From: Lachnospiraceae bacterium UBA1759
Lineage (GTDB): Bacteria > Bacillota > Clostridia > Lachnospirales > Lachnospiraceae
Length of the DNA: 11,374 nt
Direction of reading: 5' to 3'
Assembly: GCA_002315555.1 (NCBI GenBank)
Contig: DCHF01000052.1
Span: 72,931-84,304, forward strand
Shown here: one piece after another, positions 5,239 to 11,374 of the stretch
Position numbering within the stretch: the first letter of the stretch is position 1
Layout of the letters: each line of letters starts with the position of its first letter
Program-made: the position numbers and the translations under genes
Notes under the pieces: model-generated
Seen by the model: the letters and a program-made list of their open reading frames with translations, nothing else
Told to the model about the DNA's origin: nothing
The model's database searches: none

Positions 5239-7641
5239 ATGAATAACAATCTTCCCTATTCGGCAGAGTATCAGAAGGCTGCCCGTGCAGTTGTGGCGGA
5301 GGGATCCGTTCTTGTAAAGAACAACGGCGTACTGCCCATTCCGGCAGGAACGAAGATCGCCATGTTCGGCCGTGCGCAGTATGAGTACGTGAAGGCCGGC
5401 ACCGGTTCGGGCGGTCTTGTAAACTGTGCGTATGTGGTCGGTATCCGCGATGCATTCGAAGCGGATCCGCGTTATACGCTCGATGAAAAACTGAATACCG
5501 TATACCGCACATGGCTGAAGGATCATCCCTTTGACAAGGGGCACGGCTGGGCGACGGAGCCCTGGTTCCAGGCGGAAATGCCGCTTGAGGATTCCGTTGT
5601 GCGTGAAGCGGCGGCGGAAAATGACATGGCGGTCGTGATCATCGGCAGACTGGCCGGTGAGGACAAGGACAACCGTTATAAAGAGGGCAGCTATCTTCTG
5701 ACCGGGCAGGAGACCGAGATGATCGAAAAGGTCACCGCGGCTTTTGAGAAGGTCGTGGTGCTGCTGAACGTAGGCGCGGTCATCGACATGAACTGGATGG
5801 AGAAGTACGATCCGTCCGCAGTTATGTACGTATGGCAGGGCGGCCAGGAGGGCGGCAACGGTGTGCTGGATGTTCTTTCCGGCGATGTCAACCCCTGCGG
5901 CAAGCTGAGTGACACCATTACCAAGCGCATCGTGGACATTCCGTCTACCATGAATTACGGCGGCATCCGCAGAAACTTCTACGAGGAAGACATCTACGTG
6001 GGCTATCGCTATTTTGAGACCTTTGCACAGGACAAGGTCGTTTATCCCTTCGGCTTCGGCCTTTCCTATACCGAATTTGACATCTGGGTCAAGTCTGTGA
6101 AGGAAGAGGACGGACAGGTCGTGGTTCGCGGCCATGTAAAGAATATCGGCAAGACGGCCGGTAAGGAAGTCGTTCAGGTGTACGTCGGCGCGCCGATGGG
6201 CAAGATGGGCAAACCGGCCCGCGTGCTCTGCGGCTTTACGAAGACCGGCATCATTGCACCCGGAGCTTCGGAAGAGTTTGAGATCGTCATCCCGTGGTAC
6301 GCCTGCGCGTCCTATGATGACGGCGGTGTAACCGGCCACAAGGCGGCTTATGTACTGGAAGCCGGTGAATATATCTTCTACGTCGGTTCCGATGTCCGTT
6401 CCGCAATGGAAGGCGGCTGCATCGAGAAGGAACTGACTGTTGTGGAGCAACTGGAATCCCGTATGGCACCGAGCCAGGAATTCCGCCGTTTCAAAGCGAC
6501 CTACACCGGTATGGTGAAGGAGGATGCGCCGCTTGCCGACTATGACAAGGAAGCGCGCAGAAAATCCCGCATGCCTGCGGAGATCGCGCAGACCGGTGAC
6601 AGGGGCTACAAGCTGGCCGATGTCAAGGAAGGCAAAGTGGACATGGATGCGTTCATTGCGCAGCTGTCTGATGAGGATCTGATGGCCATCGTCCGCGGTG
6701 AAGGTCCGCAGTCCTTGAAGGTCACTCCGGCCTGCATCGGCTCCTTTGGCGGTGTGACCGAAAGCCTGAAGAATTTTGGCATTCCGATTGCCTGCGTGGC
6801 TGACGGCCCGAGCGGAATCCGCCGCGACAACGGCGCCATTTCCGTCCAGCTCCCGAACGGTGTCTGCATTTCCTGCACCTGGAACAAGGAACTGGTCCAT
6901 GAACTCTACATCTACGAGGGCAAAGAGCTTCACGATAAAAAGATCGAGTCGCTTCTGGGCCCCGGCATGAATATTCACAGAAATCCGCTGAACGGCAGAA
7001 ACTTCGAGTATTTCTCCGAAGATCCGTTCCTTGCGGGCAAGCTCGCAGCCGCTCAGCTGAACGGTATGCACGAAGGCGGCGCGACCGGTACCATCAAGCA
7101 TTTCTGCTGCAACAGCCAGGAAGCGGATCGCTTTACCTCAGAGGCTGTCCTGTCCGAGCGTGCGCTTCGCGAGATCTACTTAAAGCAGTTTGAGATCGCG
7201 ATCAAGGAAGGTGACGGCGATCTCGTCATGACCAGCTACAATCCGGTCAATGATTACTGGACTGCTTCCTGCTATGAACTCTGCACCGGCATCCTCCGTG
7301 AGGAGTGGGGCTTCAAGGGTGTGGTCATGACCGACTGGTGGGCGCTTGGCAACTTCTACGGGGAGGAAGGTGTTCATGCCAATACCGCAGCCTATGTCAT
7401 GGCTCAGAACGATGTCTATATGCTGATGCCGAATGCGGCTGAAAACAGCGGAAACGACAACTCCGAAGAAGGCCTGAAGAGCGGTGTCGTTACCAGAGCC
7501 GAGTATCAGCGCTGCGCAAAGAACATTTGCGAATTCCTGCTAAAGACCCAGTGCATGCGCCGTATGATGGGCATTGTGGAAGAGAGCGTTCCGGATATTT
7601 TTGCGAAAGCGGTCGATGAAAGCTATCTGCAGCTTGTTTAA
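5239..7641 (+). CDS. GH3 beta-glucosidase with swapped domain order, cytoplasmic
   Basis: A family 3 glycoside hydrolase, probably cleaving beta-glucosides or cello-oligosaccharides; the exact sugar is inferred. The usual order is reversed. The alpha/beta (GH3_C) domain comes first (about residues 10-255), with the candidate acid/base Glu141 in RLAGEDKDNR and the GGQEGGNGVLDVLSGDVNPCGKL block. PFGFGLSYTEF (270-280) and a fibronectin-III-like domain (about 282-400) follow. The TIM-barrel domain is last, from about residue 469, with DGPSGIRR (522-529), NPLNGRNFEYFSEDP (582-596), KHF (620-622) and the nucleophile Asp699 in VVMTDWW. Known rumen enzymes from Ruminococcus albus and Butyrivibrio fibrisolvens share this order. 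All catalytic landmarks are present at 800 residues. There is no signal peptide, so it should act on imported sugars. AAGGAGG (5223-5229), inside the end of thyX, lies nine bases before the ATG. Confidence 0.93.
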   Translation: MNNNLPYSAEYQKAARAVVAEGSVLVKNNGVLPIPAGTKIAMFGRAQYEYVKAGTGSGGLVNCAYVVGIRDAFEADPRYTLDEKLNTVYRTWLKDHPFDKGHGWATEPWFQAEMPLEDSVVREAAAENDMAVVIIGRLAGEDKDNRYKEGSYLLTGQETEMIEKVTAAFEKVVVLLNVGAVIDMNWMEKYDPSAVMYVWQGGQEGGNGVLDVLSGDVNPCGKLSDTITKRIVDIPSTMNYGGIRRNFYEEDIYVGYRYFETFAQDKVVYPFGFGLSYTEFDIWVKSVKEEDGQVVVRGHVKNIGKTAGKEVVQVYVGAPMGKMGKPARVLCGFTKTGIIAPGASEEFEIVIPWYACASYDDGGVTGHKAAYVLEAGEYIFYVGSDVRSAMEGGCIEKELTVVEQLESRMAPSQEFRRFKATYTGMVKEDAPLADYDKEARRKSRMPAEIAQTGDRGYKLADVKEGKVDMDAFIAQLSDEDLMAIVRGEGPQSLKVTPACIGSFGGVTESLKNFGIPIACVADGPSGIRRDNGAISVQLPNGVCISCTWNKELVHELYIYEGKELHDKKIESLLGPGMNIHRNPLNGRNFEYFSEDPFLAGKLAAAQLNGMHEGGATGTIKHFCCNSQEADRFTSEAVLSERALREIYLKQFEIAIKEGDGDLVMTSYNPVNDYWTASCYELCTGILREEWGFKGVVMTDWWALGNFYGEEGVHANTAAYVMAQNDVYMLMPNAAENSGNDNSEEGLKSGVVTRAEYQRCAKNICEFLLKTQCMRRMMGIVEESVPDIFAKAVDESYLQLV

Positions 7642-7665
7642 TGAAAATTGACCAGGGGGGATCCA

Positions 7666-10491
7666 ATGTATCCTGTATTGATTCTAAGAGAAGAGGCGGT
7701 CTGCCTCATCATACTGACACTGCTCATCCTGGCGGCGGGCGTGTACAACGTGGACAAGGAAAACAAGGCCTTCCGGCGCTTGATCACCTTTGCCACCCTG
7801 CACGTCCTGTTTGACATCGTCACGGTACTGACAGTCAATAATCAGAGCACGGTTCCGGAGATCGTAAATTATCTCTGCCATGCGGTATTTTTCCTTACTG
7901 CGATCCTTTATGCCAACGAGATGTTCTGCTATGTATTCAAACAGTGTCATCCCGAGTTCCCGAAAAAGAGTTATCTGATCAGCCTGATCCCGGCAATTGT
8001 CTATGTCCTCTGCCTACCGTTCATGGACATCCGGTACCGGGTCGTAGGCGGCACCAGCTTAAGCTACGGAACGGCGGCATACATCGGTTTTTCGATGGCA
8101 TTCATTTACTTTTCGGCATCCGTACTGCTGATCCTGACCAACCGGCATAAGCTCAACAATTCCGTAAAGCACAGCCTCCTGCCGATGCTCTGCATCCTGA
8201 TCGCTGCGGAAGCGCTGCAGGTCATCATTCCGGACCTTCTGTTTACCGGCGCTGCAGTGACGATCGTTACCGTGGGCTTCTACTTCTCCATCGAGAACCC
8301 GATCCACGTGTACGAGCGCAAGGTCATGACGGATGCGCTGACGGGTGTTCAGTCCCGCCACAGTTATGAGATCGAGATGGCAAGGATCGAAAAGAAGTAC
8401 CAGCCGGACAACGGTGACGAGTACATGTTCGTGTTCTGCGACATCAACAATCTGCGTGCGGTCAACGGCCGTTTCGGCCACCACGAGGGTGACCACTACA
8501 TTACCCTGGTTGCGACTGCGCTGCTCCGCAATCTGAGAAAAGCCCGGAATATTTACCGCATGGGCGGTGATGAATTCCTGGTCATCTACAATAAAGTGCC
8601 CGAAGAGACGGTCATGAAGGAACTGGAAGCCGTTCAGCGCGAATGCGAGGAAGCGGGCAGAAAGATGGACTACAACCCGGCGGTAGCCATGGGCTATGCC
8701 ATGACCGGCCCCGATTGCTGCAACGTCCGCGACGCTCTGCGTTCCGCGGACTACATGATGTACCGCAACAAGGCCGAGCTGAAGCGCATGAACAGCTTTA
8801 TCACCGGCAACAACGGTACGCGCCTCAATCTGACCGGCCTGACCGAGCGTGTCTTCGAGGCCATGTGCTCCTCGAATGAGCATACCTACCCGTACATCAT
8901 CAACATGGAGACGGGCGTTACCCGCATTTCTCCGTCGTGGATGGAGTATTTCGGTCTGGACAATGATTTCCTGACCGGATTTGAAGAGATCTGGCTGAAA
9001 TACATCCACCCGGATGACCGTAACGCATTCCGCGATGATTTCCATGCCGCCTATGAAGGCCGCCGGAAATATCACAACAGTGAATACCGCGCGTTGAACA
9101 AGAACGGTGAGTACGTGACCTGCACCTGCCACGGTGCCATGTACCACGGCCGTGACGGTTCACCGGATATTTTTGCCGGCTACATGGTCAACCACGGCGT
9201 CGAGGAAAAGGTCGATAACATCACCGGCCTGCGTCGCCTGAATGTCATGGGCGATCTGGTCACCAAGCTGAACCGTGCGGGCGCCGAGGCGATCTGCATG
9301 AAGATCGTCATCGACAATTTCCGCCGGATCAATATGCTGTACTCTTATGAGGCCGGCAATGAGATCCTGAAACGTTTCGGCGATATTTGCCGCGAGGCGG
9401 TGGCGGACCTCGGCGAGGTCTTCCGTCAGAGCGGTTCCGAATTCTGTATCCTTCTTCCGGCACAGCCGCGCGAGAAGGCGGAAGAGATCTATGAAAAGAT
9501 CCGTACGGCCGCACTGAACGGCATCGTCCTGGAACAGGTGGCGATCCCGCTCAACGTTTCCGGCGGCGCGTACATGCTGAAGAGCGATATCCCCGAGGAT
9601 TACAGTAATGTCTGGCGTTCCGTTCAGATCGCGCTGGATGATTCCACCTATGCCAACGGTACGGAGCTGGTCTTCTACAGAGATCATGTTCAGGATGCGG
9701 ATCATGCGGAGGGGGATCTTCTTACGATGATCCACCGTGACGCGATCGGCGAGCGCAAGTACTTCAACCTGCGTTACCAGCCCATCGTCAGTACGCAGTC
9801 CGGGGCAATGCTCGGCGCGGAAGCACTGATCCGCTGGGTCAACCCGCAGTACGGCGAAGTCCAGCCCAGCCGTTTCATCGAGTTCCTGGAGAGCGACCCC
9901 TGCTACTTCGAGCTCGGCAAATACATTCTTCGCACGGCAGTCACGGATGCGATGAAGGTCAAGGCACACATTCCGGAGTTTCGCATCTCGGTCAATATCA
10001 CCGCGCAGCAGCTGCAGCGTGAGGACTTCATTCCGAGCGTGCTGGAGATCCTGAGTGATGCCGGTTTCCCGCCGGAGGATCTGACTCTGGAGCTTACGGA
10101 ACGCTGTAAAGTGCTGGATGTGGAGTTTTTGAGAACGCGCATCGTGGCGCTTCGCGAGTACGGGATCCGGATTGCGCTCGACGATATGGGTACGGGCTAT
10201 TCCACCATCGGTCTGCTGCTTACCCTGCCGTTTGACGAGATCAAGATGGACCGTGATTTTGTGGTGGCGCTGCAGGAGAATCCGCAGTACCGTCTGTTCG
10301 CGGAAGCCATTATCCGCGGCGCGGAGGAGATGCAGTACAAGATCTGCTTTGAGGGTGTGGAGACCCGGGAGCTTCTGGAGTTGATCCGCGGTTTCGGCGA
10401 GTCCTTCACGCAGGGCTTCTACCTTGCAAGACCGACATTCCCGGCCGATCTTCTCGCAATGGCGGAAAAAATCACGATCGACACGGAATGA
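7666..10491 (+). CDS. Membrane c-di-GMP turnover protein: 7TM-GGDEF-PAS-degenerate GGDEF-EAL
   Basis: A 941-residue protein likely to make and break cyclic-di-GMP. Residues 1-208 hold about seven membrane helices. The first GGDEF domain looks active: Asp259 in FCDINNL, GHHEGD, and intact GGDEF (300-304). The preceding RKAR lacks the RxxD inhibitory site. A PAS_3-like sensor domain follows (about 406-512). The second GGDEF-like domain (about 516-630) has SGSEF (589-593) and is probably catalytically dead. The EAL domain keeps the expected residues: EAL (719-721), Asn in SVNIT, LELTER (808-813), DDMGTGYS (839-846), Lys860, FEGVE (895-899) and TQGF (915-918), so phosphodiesterase activity is likely. 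I chose ATG 7666, five bases after AGGGGGG (7654-7660), over the in-frame TTG at 7648, which lies upstream of that site. It follows the GH3 stop by 24 bases, suggesting co-transcription. Confidence 0.93.
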   Translation: MYPVLILREEAVCLIILTLLILAAGVYNVDKENKAFRRLITFATLHVLFDIVTVLTVNNQSTVPEIVNYLCHAVFFLTAILYANEMFCYVFKQCHPEFPKKSYLISLIPAIVYVLCLPFMDIRYRVVGGTSLSYGTAAYIGFSMAFIYFSASVLLILTNRHKLNNSVKHSLLPMLCILIAAEALQVIIPDLLFTGAAVTIVTVGFYFSIENPIHVYERKVMTDALTGVQSRHSYEIEMARIEKKYQPDNGDEYMFVFCDINNLRAVNGRFGHHEGDHYITLVATALLRNLRKARNIYRMGGDEFLVIYNKVPEETVMKELEAVQRECEEAGRKMDYNPAVAMGYAMTGPDCCNVRDALRSADYMMYRNKAELKRMNSFITGNNGTRLNLTGLTERVFEAMCSSNEHTYPYIINMETGVTRISPSWMEYFGLDNDFLTGFEEIWLKYIHPDDRNAFRDDFHAAYEGRRKYHNSEYRALNKNGEYVTCTCHGAMYHGRDGSPDIFAGYMVNHGVEEKVDNITGLRRLNVMGDLVTKLNRAGAEAICMKIVIDNFRRINMLYSYEAGNEILKRFGDICREAVADLGEVFRQSGSEFCILLPAQPREKAEEIYEKIRTAALNGIVLEQVAIPLNVSGGAYMLKSDIPEDYSNVWRSVQIALDDSTYANGTELVFYRDHVQDADHAEGDLLTMIHRDAIGERKYFNLRYQPIVSTQSGAMLGAEALIRWVNPQYGEVQPSRFIEFLESDPCYFELGKYILRTAVTDAMKVKAHIPEFRISVNITAQQLQREDFIPSVLEILSDAGFPPEDLTLELTERCKVLDVEFLRTRIVALREYGIRIALDDMGTGYSTIGLLLTLPFDEIKMDRDFVVALQENPQYRLFAEAIIRGAEEMQYKICFEGVETRELLELIRGFGESFTQGFYLARPTFPADLLAMAEKITIDTE

Positions 10492-10525
10492 TGTGAATTC
10501 GGGATACGAAACAGGTGTTAATTTA

Positions 10526-10554
10526 TTGACAATTCACCGGTTTTGTAAGATAAT
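10526..10554 (+). promoter_or_regulatory. Sigma-A-type promoter of the NifU-like operon
   Basis: A perfect -35 TTGACA (10526-10531) and a GATAAT -10 box (10549-10554, five of six bases) are 17 bases apart, downstream of the c-di-GMP gene. Transcription should begin near 10561, leaving a 5' untranslated region of about 70 bases. No clear intrinsic terminator is seen between the c-di-GMP gene and this promoter. Confidence 0.8.
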
Positions 10555-10574
10555 AAACTACGTATGTGATAATC

Positions 10575-10597
10575 GGCGCGGCCGCAAAATGTGCGCC
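10575..10597 (+). other. Small GC-rich hairpin in the 5' UTR of the NifU-like gene
   Basis: GGCGC (10575-10579) can pair with GCGCC (10593-10597), leaving a 13-base loop that contains a palindromic GCGGCCGC. No U-tract follows, so it is not a terminator. It may simply stabilise the 5' end of the message, or it may have no function. Confidence 0.35.
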
Positions 10598-10630
10598 TCG
10601 CGCTTAAGTATTCTTGAAAGGAGTTTTCAG

Positions 10631-11332
10631 ATGATTTACACAAAAGAAGTTGAAAACATGTGTCCCATTGCAAAGGGCGCAAAGCATGAACCGGCTCCGA
10701 TTCCTGAAGAAGGTAAGTGGGTACATGCCAAGAAGATCGAGGATATCTCCGGCTTTACTCATGGTATCGGCTGGTGCGCTCCTCAGCAGGGTGCCTGCAA
10801 GCTTTCACTGAACGTTAAGGATGGCATCATCGTTGAAGCACTTGTCGAGACCATCGGCTGCTCCGGTATGACCCATTCCGCAGCTATGGCTGCTGAAATC
10901 CTTCAGGGCAAGACCATTCTGGAAGCACTGAACACCGACCTTGTTTGCGACGCTATCAACACCGCTATGAGAGAGCTGTTCCTGCAGATCGTTTACGGTC
11001 GTACTCAGTCCGCATTCTCTGATGACGGTCTGGCAGTCGGTGCAGGTCTGGAAGACCTTGGTAAGGGCCTCCGTTCTCAGGTTGGTACCATGTACGCAAC
11101 CCGCGAAAAGGGCGTTCGTTACCTTGAGATGGCAGAAGGCTATGTTACCGGTATTGCACTTGATGAGAACAGCGAAGTTGTTGGCTATCAGTTCGTTAAC
11201 CTTGGCAAGATGACTGACTTCATCAAGAAGGGCGACGATCCGACCACCGCTTGGGAGAAGTCTAAGGGCCAGTACGGTCGTACTACCGCTGAGCAGGGCG
11301 TTGTTAAGATCATCGACCCGCGTAAAGAGTGA
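10631..11332 (+). CDS. NifU/IscU-like iron-sulfur scaffold-type protein with extra C-terminal region
   Basis: A 233-residue cytoplasmic protein related to the NifU/IscU scaffold on which iron-sulfur clusters are built. Its core (about residues 45-115) aligns by eye with IscU: GACKLSLNVKDGIIVEALVETIGCSGMTHSAAMAAEILQGKTILEA matches the IscU stretch around its first two ligand cysteines. Cysteines stand at 11, 49, 56, 77 and 106; Cys56 and Cys77 correspond to IscU ligands, but the Asp of the usual CGD motif is missing. The C-terminal half (GLEDLGKGLRSQVGTMY ... YLEMAEGYVTGIALDENSEVVGYQFVNLGKM) is not part of IscU, and I do not know its function. AAAGGAG (10617-10623) lies seven bases before ATG 10631; in-frame starts further upstream precede the promoter. 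Codon use is strongly biased, suggesting high expression. The next gene starts 20 bases after its stop, so they probably form an operon. Confidence 0.85.
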   Translation: MIYTKEVENMCPIAKGAKHEPAPIPEEGKWVHAKKIEDISGFTHGIGWCAPQQGACKLSLNVKDGIIVEALVETIGCSGMTHSAAMAAEILQGKTILEALNTDLVCDAINTAMRELFLQIVYGRTQSAFSDDGLAVGAGLEDLGKGLRSQVGTMYATREKGVRYLEMAEGYVTGIALDENSEVVGYQFVNLGKMTDFIKKGDDPTTAWEKSKGQYGRTTAEQGVVKIIDPRKE

Positions 11333-11352
11333 TCGAAAGGAGACGTACGAAA

Positions 11353-11374
11353 ATGGCATTATTTGAATCTTATG
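11353..11374 (+). CDS. Start of a GGGtGRT-family protein gene (3' partial)
   Basis: Only seven codons are present (MALFESY), preceded by AAAGGAG (11336-11342) ten bases before the ATG. From memory, clostridial GGGtGRT proteins of unknown function begin MALFESYE and regularly follow this type of NifU-like gene. The assignment rests on that neighbourhood and seven residues, so it is an inference; the presence of a coding start here is firmer. Confidence 0.6.

Noticed and set aside
5164..7101. Long open frame (645 codons) on the minus strand opposite the GH3 gene
   Set aside because: It lies antisense to a clear GH3 gene, has low-complexity His/Arg/Asp-rich composition and no family motifs. It arises from the GC-rich third-position bias of the real gene.
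8059..9147. Minus-strand open frame of 362 codons opposite the c-di-GMP gene
   Set aside because: It is a shadow of the GGDEF/PAS coding frame, with no recognisable domain or ribosome-binding site.
10424..10630. N-terminal extension of the NifU-like protein from in-frame starts upstream of 10631
   Set aside because: It would overlap the end of the c-di-GMP gene and cross the promoter, while a good Shine-Dalgarno sits seven bases before ATG 10631.

Overview
The window looks like chromosomal DNA of a Gram-positive Clostridia-class bacterium, most likely a Lachnospiraceae-type gut or rumen anaerobe. Four things point there: the gene order infC-rpmI-rplT with an AUU-started infC behind a terminator-type leader, a fused ECF ATPase/S-component gene, a domain-swapped GH3 beta-glucosidase of the Ruminococcus/Butyrivibrio kind, and a NifU-like scaffold followed by the first codons of what looks like a GGGtGRT-family gene. 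Every gene I can support is on the + strand. No tRNA, rRNA, insertion sequence, CRISPR array or phage element was recognised.

Layout. (1) 1-2444: the 3' part of a gene for a vitamin-type ECF transporter protein carrying two ATPase domains and a C-terminal membrane S-component; its 5' end lies outside the window. (2) 2445-3919: a strong promoter, a structured leader with an attenuator terminator, infC (IF-3, AUU start), rpmI (L35), rplT (L20) and a strong intrinsic terminator. This is a classic translation operon expected to be autoregulated by L20 through the leader and by IF-3 through its start codon. (3) 3964-10491: a second consensus-like promoter placed only a few bases before the ATG of a small ECF S-component gene. 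Closely packed behind it are a divergent flavin-dependent thymidylate synthase, a cytoplasmic domain-swapped GH3 beta-glucosidase, and a large membrane protein for cyclic-di-GMP turnover (7TM-GGDEF-PAS-degenerate GGDEF-EAL). Spacing of 4 to 24 bases suggests one transcript joining vitamin uptake, dTMP synthesis, glycoside breakdown and second-messenger signalling. (4) 10526-11374: a third promoter, then a NifU/IscU-like protein with an extra C-terminal region and the first seven codons of the next gene.

The points most worth a second look are the apparently leaderless start of the S-component gene with a palindrome inside its promoter, the competing structures in the infC leader, the ThyX that lacks the canonical RHR triplet, and the poorly described NifU-like/GGGtGRT pair. 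Most of the rest is ordinary core-genome content.
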